Made by a program: the position numbers and the translations under genes. Below are positions 1 to 9,167 of a stretch of 64,000 bases of DNA, piece by piece. Under the pieces are notes generated by a model. The model was given only the letters and a program-made list of their open reading frames with translations. It was not told the DNA's origin and did no database searches. Source of the stretch: Paenibacillus sp. FSL A5-0031 (GTDB lineage: Bacteria > Bacillota > Bacilli > Paenibacillales > Paenibacillaceae); the NCBI RefSeq assembly GCF_001956295.1, contig NZ_MRTD01000003.1, positions 124,001 through 188,000 of the forward strand, given 5' to 3'. Position 1 is the stretch's first letter. Every line of letters begins with the position of its first letter.

Positions 1-404
1 AGAACGCGTTAACTGCTAATGATAACAAAATCGATGCTGTAGTCGCAGCGAATGATGGTACAGCAGGCGGTGTTATTCAAGCGCTTGCAGCGCAAGGGCT
101 TGATGGAAAAATTCCTGTTTCGGGCCAAGATGCCGAGCTTGCGGCAGCACAGCGTATCGTTGAAGGAACACAAACGATGACGGTATACAAACCAATTAAG
201 GATTTGGCTGAGAAAGCGGCTGACCTTGCAGTGAAGATGGCTAAAGGCGAGGATGTAGGCGCTGATAAAACGGTTAACAATGGTAAAATCGATGTGCCGT
301 CCGTGCTGCTTAATCCGGTAGCTGTAGACAAAACGAATATGGATGCTACCGTCATTGCAGACGGCTTCCATTCCAAGGACGATGTTTACAAAAACGTGAA
401 GTAG
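1..404 (+). CDS. xylF: Xylose-type ABC transporter substrate-binding protein, C-terminal part
   Basis: The gene is cut by the left edge; about 133 codons are visible in frame from base 3 to a TAG at 402-404. The fragment contains the second lobe of a type-I periplasmic sugar-binding protein, with AANDGTAGG followed by VSGQDAELAAAQRIVEGTQT, a pattern typical of the D-xylose/ChvE-like group (XylF). It should be a surface lipoprotein that hands sugar to XylGH. The downstream ATPase and permease are the matching xylG and xylH types, which supports the assignment. The signal peptide and lipobox lie outside the window. The substrate could also be another aldose, since ChvE-like proteins bind several. 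Confidence 0.85.
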   Translation, partial: NALTANDNKIDAVVAANDGTAGGVIQALAAQGLDGKIPVSGQDAELAAAQRIVEGTQTMTVYKPIKDLAEKAADLAVKMAKGEDVGADKTVNNGKIDVPSVLLNPVAVDKTNMDATVIADGFHSKDDVYKNVK

Positions 405-420
405 CTGCTTGACTAGGTAA

Positions 421-456
421 AGGGGAAGAAGCGGGGTGCCATGACGCTCTTCCCCT
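421..456 (+). terminator. Hairpin between xylF and xylG
   Basis: An inverted repeat pairs AGGGGAAGAAGCG with CGCTCTTCCCCT, giving a GC-containing stem of about 12 bp, followed by a short T run. It sits in the 80-bp gap between the binding-protein gene and xylG. Such hairpins commonly protect the upstream mRNA or partly terminate, so that binding protein is made in excess over ATPase and permease; that role is inferred. Confidence 0.6.
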
Positions 457-484
457 CTTTGCCATTTACGGAGGTGAGGAAGGA

Positions 485-2008
485 ATGACGGCGGCATTAG
501 AAATGCGTAATATTACGAAGCAATTTCCTGGCGTTAAAGCGCTGAACGACGTGACCTTTTCGGTGAAAAAAGGAGAGGTGCATGCACTGTGCGGTGAGAA
601 CGGAGCAGGCAAGTCGACGCTCATGAAGGTATTGAGCGGTCTATACCCGCACGGCACCTACGATGGGCAAATACTCATTAACGGTGAAGAGAAGCGCTTC
701 GATAAAATAAAGGATGCGGAAGAAGCGGGCATTGCAATCATTTATCAGGAGCTTGCTCTAGTGAAGGATTTATCGATTGGCGAAAATTTATTTCTCGGCA
801 AAGAACCAGCGGTATTCGGAATTATTAACTGGGAGCGCGTATTCAAGGAGAGCGAACGGTGGCTGAAGGAAGTCGGCCTTCTCGATGTGAATCCAGAGCA
901 ATTGATCGGCGGCCTTGGCATCGGCAAGCAGCAGCAAATCGAAATTGCAAAGGCATTGTCCAAGAAGGCGAATATTCTTATTCTCGATGAACCTACAGCT
1001 GCTTTAACGGAGCAGGAAGTTGATATATTGCTTAATATTTTACGTGAATTTAAAAAACGCGGCGTTACTTGTATTTACATTTCTCATAAGCTTAACGAGG
1101 TGTTTGCCATTGCAGATACCGTTACGGTACTGCGGGATGGTCTGGCGGTTGGCACATACGACGTGTCTGATGTGAATGAGGATAAAGTCATTTCACTGAT
1201 GGTTGGACGCGAGCTCAAGGAGCGATTCCCGCGCGTGGAGGCAAGACCCGGCGAAGTCATGCTCAAGGTGACGGATTATACGGTTATGAATCCAGAGCGG
1301 CAAGGTAAAAAAGTGATCGATCATTTGAGCTTTGAGGTGCGCAAAGGTGAAATATTAGGCATTGCCGGGTTGATGGGAGCGGGGCGAACGGAGCTGGTCA
1401 TGAGCTTATTCGGCTCTTATCCAGGTCAAAGCAACGGATTGGTTGAGATTGACGGGAAACCTGTAAAGATTAAGCATACGCGGCATGCTATAAAAGCTGG
1501 ACTGGCGCTCGTTTCGGAGGATCGAAAAAAGTATGGGCTTGTTCTTGGCATGGATATTAAAAGCAATGTCAGTCTAGCAAGCCTTGCAGCTATATCCTCA
1601 GGCGGGGTGCTTCGACCTAATGAGGAAATTGCGGCAGGCAATCAATATTTGAACTCTCTACGAGTGAAAGCGAACTCAGTGGAGACGATTGTAGGAACTT
1701 TAAGCGGCGGCAATCAGCAGAAGGTTGTACTCGGCAAATGGCTGATGACGAATCCGAAAATTTTAATTTTGGACGAACCGACGCGGGGCATCGATGTTGG
1801 CGCCAAATTTGAAATTTATAATATTATGAACGAATTGCTTATGCAGGGCGTGTCCATCATTATGATATCGTCCGAACTCCCAGAGCTGCTAGGCATGAGC
1901 CACAGAATTATCGTCATCGCAGAAGGAAAACAGACGGGCGAGTTTAAGGCAGAGGAAGCAACGCAAGAGATGATTATGATGGCTGCTACGGGAGGAAAAG
2001 GACGATGA
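485..2008 (+). CDS. xylG: Xylose-type ABC transporter ATPase
   Basis: This 507-residue protein has two fused ABC ATPase domains, as in all CUT2-type sugar importers. Domain 1 has Walker A GENGAGKST at residues 37-45 and Walker B ILILDEPTAAL, but its signature is the atypical LGIGKQQQIEIAKAL. Domain 2 has a degenerate Walker A region (AGLMGAGRTEL), a normal LSGGNQQK signature and Walker B ILILDEPTRGIDVG. The YPHGTYDGQI stretch is characteristic of XylG/GguA. It energises import through XylH at the inner face of the membrane. The start is set by the GGAGGTGAGGA ribosome binding site. Its stop overlaps the xylH start by 4 bp, implying translational coupling. Confidence 0.93.
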   Translation: MTAALEMRNITKQFPGVKALNDVTFSVKKGEVHALCGENGAGKSTLMKVLSGLYPHGTYDGQILINGEEKRFDKIKDAEEAGIAIIYQELALVKDLSIGENLFLGKEPAVFGIINWERVFKESERWLKEVGLLDVNPEQLIGGLGIGKQQQIEIAKALSKKANILILDEPTAALTEQEVDILLNILREFKKRGVTCIYISHKLNEVFAIADTVTVLRDGLAVGTYDVSDVNEDKVISLMVGRELKERFPRVEARPGEVMLKVTDYTVMNPERQGKKVIDHLSFEVRKGEILGIAGLMGAGRTELVMSLFGSYPGQSNGLVEIDGKPVKIKHTRHAIKAGLALVSEDRKKYGLVLGMDIKSNVSLASLAAISSGGVLRPNEEIAAGNQYLNSLRVKANSVETIVGTLSGGNQQKVVLGKWLMTNPKILILDEPTRGIDVGAKFEIYNIMNELLMQGVSIIMISSELPELLGMSHRIIVIAEGKQTGEFKAEEATQEMIMMAATGGKGR

Positions 2009-3183
2009 GCATGAATCAAGAAACGGTGATAAGCCAGACAAAAACGAAGCAGCGGCCGCAATGGCTGAAATTTGACGCACGCGCGTATACGATGATCGGG
2101 GCATTAATATCGATTTGGGTTTTATTCTCGCTGCTGCATGACCGGTTTCTATCGCCGACGAATATATCAAACTTGTTTCTACAAATGTCGGTTACCTCTA
2201 TACTGGCTATCGGAATGGTGCTCGTCATCGTCGCAGGGCAAATTGACTTGTCGGTTGGCTCCCTTGTCGGCTTGACGGGCGGTATCGCAGCAATTCTCAA
2301 CGTGTGGTACGAGTGGAATACGATACCGGTTATTTTAGCTACCTTAGGCGTTGGTGCAGCGATCGGTTTTATTCAAGGCTGGATTATCGCTTATCGGGCG
2401 GTGCCGGCGTTTATTGTGACACTTGGCGGGATGCTCATTTTTCGGGGTATTTTGTTTGGTACAACCGGCAGCGTGACCATTGCTCCGCTGACGCCATCGG
2501 TGAAAGCCATTGGTCAATCTTATGTGGGGGATATTATCGGATGGATATTTGGTATTACTGCTTTAGCCGTTGCGGGATACCTTGTCATGCGAAAGCGAGC
2601 AGCAAGAGCTAAATTTGGCTTTGATGTTGAGCCGTTTGCCGTCAGCGTGCTGCGATTAGGCGTCATTGGCGCCATTGTTATTGGATTCGTTTATTTAATG
2701 AACAGCTACAAAGGTATTCCTGTTCCATTCGTTATGGTTATTGTGCTGGCGCTTATTTTTACGTTTATATCAAAAAATACGACCTTTGGCCGTCAAGTAT
2801 ATGCGATTGGCGGCAATCCGGAGGCTGCGCGATTATCAGGCATTAATATTAAGCGCCGCATATTGCTCGTGTTCGTTCTCTGCAATACGTTAGCAGCCAT
2901 AGCTGCACTAGTGCTGACTGCTCGCTTAAATGCAGCAACAATGAGTGCAGGTCAGAACTATGAGCTGGACGCCATTGCGGCTTGCGTAATCGGCGGAACG
3001 AGCTTGATGGGCGGCACGGGCACCATCGTTGGAGCGATTATCGGAGCTCTCGTAATGGCCAGCTTGGATAACGGGATGAGCTTAATGAATCTTGAATCCT
3101 TCTGGCAGTATATCGTAAAGGGCGGCATACTGATTCTTGCGGTATACGTCGATATTTACACGAGGCAGCGCAAGAAGGTTTAA
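2005..3183 (+). CDS. xylH: Xylose-type ABC transporter permease
   Basis: The 392-residue product is very hydrophobic, with about ten membrane segments and the BPD_transp_2 pattern, including VIVAGQIDLSVGSLVGLTGG early and AIGGNPEAARLSGIN in the cytoplasmic loop. The length of about 390 residues fits XylH/GguB rather than the shorter RbsC-type permeases. It forms the membrane channel for the sugar captured by XylF. The ATG overlaps the xylG stop codon. It is the last gene of the operon; a weak hairpin follows at 3214-3253. Confidence 0.92.
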   Translation: MSMNQETVISQTKTKQRPQWLKFDARAYTMIGALISIWVLFSLLHDRFLSPTNISNLFLQMSVTSILAIGMVLVIVAGQIDLSVGSLVGLTGGIAAILNVWYEWNTIPVILATLGVGAAIGFIQGWIIAYRAVPAFIVTLGGMLIFRGILFGTTGSVTIAPLTPSVKAIGQSYVGDIIGWIFGITALAVAGYLVMRKRAARAKFGFDVEPFAVSVLRLGVIGAIVIGFVYLMNSYKGIPVPFVMVIVLALIFTFISKNTTFGRQVYAIGGNPEAARLSGINIKRRILLVFVLCNTLAAIAALVLTARLNAATMSAGQNYELDAIAACVIGGTSLMGGTGTIVGAIIGALVMASLDNGMSLMNLESFWQYIVKGGILILAVYVDIYTRQRKKV

Positions 3184-3213
3184 GTGTGAATTCTGGCAAT
3201 GAGCTAAGCTTGA

Positions 3214-3253
3214 GCATCAGGGAGTTTTGCTGGGAAACCGTTTCTCCCTGATG
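3214..3253 (+). terminator. Weak hairpin after xylH
   Basis: GCATCAGGGAG pairs with CTCCCTGATG across a 19-nt loop. There is no clean T run after it on either strand, so this is a possible weak terminator or mRNA 3' end rather than a textbook one. It lies between xylH and the convergent acetyltransferase gene. Confidence 0.4.
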
Positions 3254-3266
3254 TCCTGCTAATCTA

Positions 3267-3803
3267 TCATTTGAAATATTCCTCGCGCAAAAGACTGTAA
3301 TAAGCGATGTCCTCATATACATCCCACTTTAGAAAATGCTGGCGGAAAGTGCCTTCGTATTGCATGCCGTTTTTTTTCATAACGCTTGATGAGGCAGGAT
3401 TTTTTGTCATAGCAGCTGCAACGATTTTATTAAGTGCAAGCTCCTCGAACCCAAACTGTAAAACTCGTTTGACGCCTTCTGTAACATACCCCTGATTCCA
3501 GTACCGTTTGCCTAACCAATAACCAAGCTCAGCTCTTTTATGATTATTATTTATTGTCATGCCGATGCTTCCCATAAACGTATGGTTTCCTTTATCGATC
3601 AGAGCAAATGTGTAGCCTGTCCCTTCTTGATCAATCTCAGCGCGACGGGCAATAAAGGCAGCAGCTCCGCCTTCTGGATAAGGATAAGGGATATTTAGAG
3701 TGGTGCTTGCAACATCAAAATCGTTTATTAGCTGCTGTAGATCCTCGGCATCGCCAGCCTCAAATGGTCTGAGTATTAATCTGTCGGTATGAAATACAGT
3801 CAT
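3267..3803 (-). CDS. GNAT-family N-acetyltransferase (RimJ/RimL-like)
   Basis: About 178 residues with the RimJ/RimL-type N-terminus (TDRLILRPFEAGDAEDL) and the acetyl-CoA binding region ELGYWLGKRYWNQGYVTEGV, followed by the conserved IVAAAMTKNPASSSVMKKNGM. The open frame extends to 3863, but GGAGGTGCATGCT sits correctly before the ATG at 3803, which also begins the conserved domain. Proteins of this group acetylate protein N-termini or small molecules; no substrate can be named. It is monocistronic and convergent with xylH, so it is not obviously part of the sugar pathway. Confidence 0.85.
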   Translation of the reverse strand: MTVFHTDRLILRPFEAGDAEDLQQLINDFDVASTTLNIPYPYPEGGAAAFIARRAEIDQEGTGYTFALIDKGNHTFMGSIGMTINNNHKRAELGYWLGKRYWNQGYVTEGVKRVLQFGFEELALNKIVAAAMTKNPASSSVMKKNGMQYEGTFRQHFLKWDVYEDIAYYSLLREEYFK

Positions 3804-3877
3804 AGCATGCACCTCCATAATGTAAATTTTAATTAAGTATAAAGAAAAATATGGAAGTTGCAAGGGTTTTTTATTGA

Positions 3878-4735
3878 TTATTTGGAGCGATACAGCATTC
3901 GAAAAGCTTTTGGTGTCGTGCTTGTGTGTTTCGTGAAGCAGCGAACAAAATAAGGAAAGGAGCCGAAGCCTGTTTCTTCGGCTATTTTGCCAATTGGTTC
4001 ATTGGTGTGGATAAGCAGCCGCTTCGCTTGCTCAATACGGTGGCGCGTGACGTACTCAAGGGGAGTGCACCCAAATGTTTTTTTCATACAAATCGCAATA
4101 TAATTGGGGTGAAAATGCAGCTCCTCTGCCATTTTCTTATAGCTGAGCGGGTCTTGATAGCTGCGCCGGAGGAACAGAGCGGTTGCTTCGGCAATTTGCA
4201 AATAAGGACTATCCACCGCCGATTGATTTTGATCCTGAAGCAGCTGGAGGAGGTGGTGAAAAATTTGCTGCTGGTTCCAGCGCGATTGAGCAGAGGGCTG
4301 CTCCTGCAGCTGCAGCAGCTCGCGTATTTTCTCTTCAATGGCATGAGGGACAAGCAGACGCTTCTGCTTTGGAAGCTGGAAAGGGAAATACTCGATCGGA
4401 GCAAAGGGCTGCCCCTCCTGTGAAATGGAGAAAGGCAGCCGTTCATGTGATTCACTCCAATCACCGACCGTTTGAAAGTGCAGCCAATAAAAATGGGTTT
4501 CCTCGCTGCAGGGCATAGTCGTTCGATGAGAACGGTCAGGCCGAAAAATAGCATAATGGCCTGCCGAAATATTGAACGCCTGCCCTTCTTCCTCCATAAA
4601 TAAACTACCGCGTGTTACGTATATGAGATCGAATACGCCAATGTTTGAACGATCAGCATGTCTGCCAAGTAAAGGATAAGTGTCCTCGCCGCCATGAATG
4701 AAATGAGGCATGGGGGGACAAATGAATTGGAACAT
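3878..4735 (-). CDS. AraC-family transcriptional regulator
   Basis: A 285-residue protein with an N-terminal cupin-like sugar-sensing domain (residues about 20-110, with GHYAIFRPDRSHRT) and a C-terminal double helix-turn-helix (about 185-285; LHFHPNYIAICMKKTFGCTP, then IGKIAEETGFGSFPYFVRCF). It is transcribed divergently from the GH127 gene and most likely controls it in response to a plant-derived sugar. The start has AAGGAG upstream. Part of the coding region gives long antisense open frames, which are shadows. Confidence 0.9.
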   Translation of the reverse strand: MFQFICPPMPHFIHGGEDTYPLLGRHADRSNIGVFDLIYVTRGSLFMEEEGQAFNISAGHYAIFRPDRSHRTTMPCSEETHFYWLHFQTVGDWSESHERLPFSISQEGQPFAPIEYFPFQLPKQKRLLVPHAIEEKIRELLQLQEQPSAQSRWNQQQIFHHLLQLLQDQNQSAVDSPYLQIAEATALFLRRSYQDPLSYKKMAEELHFHPNYIAICMKKTFGCTPLEYVTRHRIEQAKRLLIHTNEPIGKIAEETGFGSFPYFVRCFTKHTSTTPKAFRMLYRSK

Positions 4736-4925
4736 TCAGGCTTCACTCCTTGCTTAGTCATTACGGGATAATCATATGCGATGATTGCAGTTTGAGTAAA
4801 GATACGATAAAACAAAGATGTTGTGATTGGATAAAAAGTGGTTGAGATCAGCTATCCAATCGGGCAAGTCCCGCATGGTATATTCGGTATGCATTCATCA
4901 TGGCATGAAGGAGTGGTACAGAAGC

Positions 4926-6812
4926 ATGGGACAATTACATGAAGCATTCGGGGCGCTGCCGCTTGGCAGCATTAAGGCAGAAGGCTGGCTGTATAATCAG
5001 CTTCGAATACAAGCGGATGGACTTACGGGTCATCTGGAGGAGCATTGGGCGGATGTAGGCCCGAACAATGGTTGGATCGGAGGGGAAGGCGAGAGCTGGG
5101 AACGCGGTCCCTATTATTTGGACGGGCTGCTGCCGCTTGCGTATATACTGGGCGATGAGAAGCTGATCGCGAAAGCGAACCGTTGGATAGAATGGTCGCT
5201 CGCCAGCCAGCAGGAGAATGGCTTTTTTGGGCCTGCACATATTACGACGGTTAATAATGACCTGGATAAGAAGCAGGACTGGTGGCATTTCATGATTATG
5301 CTTAAGGTGATGATGCAATATGAGGAGGCAACGAGCGATGAACGAATCGTTCCATTCCTTAGCAAATTTTTCGGTTATGTAAGCTCGATTATCGAAGAGC
5401 AGCCTTTGCGCGGCTGGGCGAAGTCGCGCGGTTCCGAAATGCTGTTATGTATTTTATGGCTATATAAGAAGACGGAAGATGCCAAGCTGCTCAAGCTGGC
5501 TGATATCGTTGCCAGTCAAACACTGGATTGGACGGATATTTTCCATGACTTCCCGTTCTGGAGAAAAGTAGAGCAATGGGATTTTCGGACACATGTTGTC
5601 AATGTAGCGATGGGCATCAAGATGCCAGGCATTTTATATGAGCTGTATGGTGAGAGCGTTCAGCGTGATGCGGTTCATCGCGGCCTAGACAGCTTGATGA
5701 CTCATCATGGGCAAGCGCACGGCATGTTCTCCGGCGATGAATGGCTGTCGGGTACACATCCGAGCCAAGGGGTTGAGCTCTGCGCAGTCGTGGAGTATAT
5801 GTATTCGATGGAGCAGCTTACTCGGATTTTTGGCGAAGGGCGATTCGGTGATATTTTGGAGAAGGTGGCGTTCAACGCGCTGCCAGCTACGATTTCCAAG
5901 GATTGGAGCGCGCATCAGTATGATCAGCAGGTGAATCAAATTGTTTGCAATGTAGCGCCTAGAAATTGGAGCAATGGGCCAGATGCCAATTTATTTGGCT
6001 TAGAGCCTAATTTTGGCTGCTGTACATCAAATATGCATCAGGGATGGCCAAAGTTTGCTTCTCATCTGTGGATGACGGATGCAGCCGGAGGTTTGGCAGC
6101 TGTATCGTATGCTCCATGCCATGTCCAAACGTCAGTTGCAGACGGCATTGCAGCTGAGGTGCGAGTAAGCGGACAATATCCGTTCCGAGATGAAGTGACG
6201 ATCGAGCTAGTGCTTGAACGTTCCGCTACTTTTGCTATTTCGCTGCGTGTGCCGGAATGGTCGATCAGTCCGAGCCTGCTTGTGAATGGTGAAAGTATTA
6301 TTTTAAACCCAGTAAAAGGTTATGCGCGAATTGAACGGGAATGGCAAGACGGTGATAAGCTGCTGCTGAAGCTGCCTATGGAGGTTCGTACCGTTTCTCG
6401 TAATTTGTACGCAGTAAGCGTAGAACGTGGACCTTTAGTCTACGCTCTGCCGCTGGTGGAAAACTGGCAGCTGCTCAAGACGCGTGAACGGTTTCATGAC
6501 TGGGAAATATATCCGGGTTCTCCATGGAAATATGGCCTGCTCGCGGACACGAGCTTTGAGGTAATGGTGAGCGAAGATGCGATTCCCTATCAGCCGTTTG
6601 ATGCGGCTGCTGCGCCGATCCGCTTGAAAGCAAGCGGCAAGCTTGTTGCAGAATGGCGGATGGAAGGCAACAATGCGGGTACTCCGCCTCTCAATCCAGA
6701 CACAGAGGGTCAGCCGGTGACTGAGCTCGAGCTGGTCCCGTATGGCAGCGCGAAGCTGCGAATCGGTGAATTCCCGCTGCTTGGAGATCGAAAGCCGGTT
6801 ATTCGGAGATAA
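4926..6812 (+). CDS. GH127/DUF1680-family beta-L-arabinofuranosidase
   Basis: About 628 residues of the DUF1680 (GH127) fold, an (alpha/alpha)6 barrel followed by beta domains. Visible family residues are E284 and C286 in GVELCAV and the pair C365-C366 in GCCTSN. They correspond to the zinc-binding Glu/Cys and the nucleophilic Cys of the characterised Bifidobacterium HypBA1, with almost the same spacing. E272 in SGDEW is a candidate acid/base. No signal peptide is seen, so it should act in the cytoplasm on imported oligosaccharides. The frame is open from 4827, but the family begins at LPLGSIKAEGWL, so I prefer the ATG at 4926; the 33 extra residues do not look conserved. It is divergent from an AraC regulator. 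The exact sugar specificity is inferred. Confidence 0.85.
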   Translation: MGQLHEAFGALPLGSIKAEGWLYNQLRIQADGLTGHLEEHWADVGPNNGWIGGEGESWERGPYYLDGLLPLAYILGDEKLIAKANRWIEWSLASQQENGFFGPAHITTVNNDLDKKQDWWHFMIMLKVMMQYEEATSDERIVPFLSKFFGYVSSIIEEQPLRGWAKSRGSEMLLCILWLYKKTEDAKLLKLADIVASQTLDWTDIFHDFPFWRKVEQWDFRTHVVNVAMGIKMPGILYELYGESVQRDAVHRGLDSLMTHHGQAHGMFSGDEWLSGTHPSQGVELCAVVEYMYSMEQLTRIFGEGRFGDILEKVAFNALPATISKDWSAHQYDQQVNQIVCNVAPRNWSNGPDANLFGLEPNFGCCTSNMHQGWPKFASHLWMTDAAGGLAAVSYAPCHVQTSVADGIAAEVRVSGQYPFRDEVTIELVLERSATFAISLRVPEWSISPSLLVNGESIILNPVKGYARIEREWQDGDKLLLKLPMEVRTVSRNLYAVSVERGPLVYALPLVENWQLLKTRERFHDWEIYPGSPWKYGLLADTSFEVMVSEDAIPYQPFDAAAAPIRLKASGKLVAEWRMEGNNAGTPPLNPDTEGQPVTELELVPYGSAKLRIGEFPLLGDRKPVIRR

Positions 6813-6840
6813 GCAAAGCGACATCGCACGCTTTACAACA

Positions 6841-6879
6841 AAATGGCGGTGCAGGAGTTGTTCCTGCACCGCCATTTTT
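6841..6879 (+). terminator. Rho-independent terminator after the GH127 gene
   Basis: A near-perfect 16-bp stem (AATGGCGGTGCAGGA paired with TCCTGCACCGCCATT, 5-nt loop) is followed by T5. It begins 28 bp after the GH127 stop codon. Confidence 0.92.
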
Positions 6880-6887
6880 CTATTAAG

Positions 6888-7067
6888 ACTATATTCTATA
6901 CTTATTTTTACGAAATGAGCTAGTTTTATTGAAATAGACCTATATTTTAGTCTTATTTTTGACTGAATGACCTATTGGGGACCATTCGGCAGGTTATGAG
7001 GCAAATTAAGTCTATTTTCTATACCTATTTTTGACAAAAGGGCTAATGTCTTGAAAATAGGTATAGA
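6888..7067. repeat. Two AT-rich imperfect palindromes in a 344-bp intergenic gap
   Basis: The gap 6813-7156 contains, after the terminator, two related AT-rich units about 120 bp apart. The second (about 7006-7078) has a perfect 14-bp inverted repeat, TCTATACCTATTTT at 7018-7031 and AAAATAGGTATAGA at 7054-7067. The first (about 6888-6953) is a degenerate version using GACTATATTCTATAC and a matching ATAGACCTATATTTTAGTC arm. I see no open frame here. The units resemble dispersed palindromic intergenic repeats. Confidence 0.6.
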
Positions 7068-7156
7068 TTTTAGCTCTATAATACCCAATCGCCAAATGGA
7101 CGAAGTTGAGTCCCGCAAGGTTTATATTTATCTTAGATAGACTTAATTCTCCATCA

Positions 7157-8074
7157 TTATTTTTTCTTGAAAAACGCATTAAAAAGTTCAGCTGTTTTTT
7201 TCTGGTCAGGCGTGATCGAGAAGAGAACAAAATCTCCATTGCGCAGGATTTGATAGTTTAAAGCCTGTTCGTATTGATCTTGTACATAGGTTTCGAATAC
7301 TTTTTGCACAGCCTCGGCACGTTTCTTGAACAGCGCTTCAATGTCGGAATAGTCTTTCTCTGACTTGAGTTGAACAACAGAAAACTCTCCAGCTTGAATC
7401 ATTATCATCGGTTGATAGAAAATGCCGTCAATCAGCATCGTTTCCGGGTCTATGCCATAGCTGTCTTTTATTCGTTCGCCTTCAACTTCCGTAAGCGACC
7501 CAAGCCCTGCATCGGCTTTTATTTTGGCTGCGATATCAGCAACGGTGACCGCACCAGATGGATTGCCTGGATCTGGTTTCGTCGTCGGCTTCGGTGTAGG
7601 AGACGGCGTAGCAATCGGCAGGGTGGATGGCTTCGGTGCAACCGTTGGTTTTATGATTGGCTTCTCGGTTGGTGTCTCGGTGTTTGGCTTCTCAGTCGGT
7701 ACTGGAGAGGCTGGTTTCTTGGTCGGCTTTATGGTTGGCAAAGGTTTAGCTGAGGCTGCAGGTTTCTTCGTTGGTTTCGCAGTCGCAGCAGGTTCATCAG
7801 TCTTTGCTGGTTGTTTAGTTGGAGCAGGAGTGGCCGTCTCTACAGCATCCGATGGAGATGAGGCGGCTGTCGGCGCTTCAGTAGTTATATCCTCAGTCGC
7901 AGTAGGGAATGGTGCCTCGGTAGGCTTGTCCGTTGCGGTATTTCCACCTGATATTGAAGAACTGCTCTCGTCATTATTCAATGGTTTGCCGGCGCTGCTG
8001 CAGGCAGCTGTAATGACCATTATGAGTATAACCATGGATATGACGGAGAAGTATTTCGTTTTAAGCATAAACAT
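7157..8074 (-). CDS. DUF4358-type lipoprotein with a Pro/Thr/Lys-rich linker
   Basis: About 305 residues, starting at the ATG at 8074 behind AAAGGAGA. A signal peptide ends in a lipobox ITAACSS, so the protein is anchored outside the membrane. Residues of about 45-175 are a low-complexity linker rich in Pro, Thr, Lys, Ala and Glu with PTKKPA-like repeats. The C-terminal about 130 residues match my memory of the DUF4358 domain (from VTVADIAAKI to the end). Function is unknown. It is transcribed away from the AraC gene at 9041 on the same strand and may be cotranscribed with it. The linker suggests the domain is held away from the membrane through the cell wall. Confidence 0.75.
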   Translation of the reverse strand: MFMLKTKYFSVISMVILIMVITAACSSAGKPLNNDESSSSISGGNTATDKPTEAPFPTATEDITTEAPTAASSPSDAVETATPAPTKQPAKTDEPAATAKPTKKPAASAKPLPTIKPTKKPASPVPTEKPNTETPTEKPIIKPTVAPKPSTLPIATPSPTPKPTTKPDPGNPSGAVTVADIAAKIKADAGLGSLTEVEGERIKDSYGIDPETMLIDGIFYQPMIMIQAGEFSVVQLKSEKDYSDIEALFKKRAEAVQKVFETYVQDQYEQALNYQILRNGDFVLFSITPDQKKTAELFNAFFKKK

Positions 8075-8150
8075 CCAATTATCTCCTTTAATCATCGTTG
8101 TAAGTAAGACGCAGGGAAAGGCCAAAAGGTTGCTGTACGCTCATCTGCCG

Positions 8151-9041
8151 CTATTGCAGCTTACGTGCCTGCGAGGGGGTAATCCCTTTGTACTGCTTGT
8201 ATAGCTTCGTAAAATAGTTCGGATTCTCGCAGCCTACCTTTGCTGCAATTTCAGTAATCGTGTCATTGCTTTCGCGCAGCAGCCGCTCGGCTTCGTTCAT
8301 GCGATTGACATTTACATATTCGACAAAGGTGCGTCCTGTCAGCTTTTTGAACAGCTTGCAAAAATGGTAGGGATTGAGGCTGACTTGCTTGGCGGCCTGT
8401 TCAATCGACATTTTTTCGCGAAAATCAGATTCGATACGCTGAATGAGCAGCTTGAAGCGGTCGCGATTGACAAAGTATGGTTCCGCCGGCATGCCTACCA
8501 GCTGACGCTCGATGAAAGTGCGGGAAAGAAGCGTAAATAGAGCATACAGCTTTGATTTGACGATTAGCTGATAGGCTGGCGGCTTGGCAATCAGCTCGGT
8601 AATTGCTTCTTCCAGCAGCGAGTAATGCTGAAGGCAGGACTCATCCTGCTCGGCCGGCTTAACGGGATAACGAAGCCTACCCTCCAAGTAAGGCGCAACA
8701 AACTGCGCATGCAGCGGATCATGGACCCAATCATTGAAGAGGGATGCGTTGAAGACGATACAATCATAATAAATATTGTCGTAACCCAGTGCATAGCCGA
8801 CATGAAGACCGCCGCCTGGGATGAGCAGCACTTCTCCTGGCTTGACGACAAATGGACGGCTGTCGATATGGAAGAGAGCATTGCCTTCTCTCATAATGAT
8901 AATCTCGAAATGCTCATGCCAGTGTAAATAGAGGAAACATTCATTTGGCGTTACATTATAGGCACGGTTTTGGAAGAGCTGAAATGGATACGCTTTTTGC
9001 TCTAGACGCGTATTTTCCCATAGCTCTTTCGGATAGCTCAT
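8151..9041 (-). CDS. AraC-family transcriptional regulator
   Basis: A 296-residue regulator with an N-terminal cupin (HWHEHFEIIIMREG near residue 40; PGEVLLIPGGGLHVGY) and a C-terminal AraC DNA-binding domain (EQAAKQVSLNPYHFCKLFKKL and ITEIAAKVGCENPNYFTKLY). GGAGGTGCTGTAG precedes the ATG. It is divergent from the sugar isomerase gene at 9168 and probably activates the 9168-11148 gene pair. The inducer cannot be read from the sequence. Confidence 0.9.
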   Translation of the reverse strand: MSYPKELWENTRLEQKAYPFQLFQNRAYNVTPNECFLYLHWHEHFEIIIMREGNALFHIDSRPFVVKPGEVLLIPGGGLHVGYALGYDNIYYDCIVFNASLFNDWVHDPLHAQFVAPYLEGRLRYPVKPAEQDESCLQHYSLLEEAITELIAKPPAYQLIVKSKLYALFTLLSRTFIERQLVGMPAEPYFVNRDRFKLLIQRIESDFREKMSIEQAAKQVSLNPYHFCKLFKKLTGRTFVEYVNVNRMNEAERLLRESNDTITEIAAKVGCENPNYFTKLYKQYKGITPSQARKLQ

Positions 9042-9167
9042 CTACAGCACCTCCAACACAAGATTCGACTAGTATTGCGCAAGATTGTATAGAGAAATAT
9101 GCAAAACTCCTAGTTATAATGAAGTTGTTGAGAATACTATAAGCCAATATTGGAGTGATATACAAGG

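Noticed and set aside
3926-4518. Two plus-strand open frames of 165 and 111 codons
   Set aside because: Both are antisense to the AraC gene, which has clear cupin and helix-turn-helix motifs.
7524-8204. 226-codon open frame on the plus strand rich in Gly, Val and Ala
   Set aside because: It is the antisense shadow of the Pro/Thr/Lys-rich linker of the lipoprotein on the minus strand; it has no ribosome binding site and a low-complexity translation.
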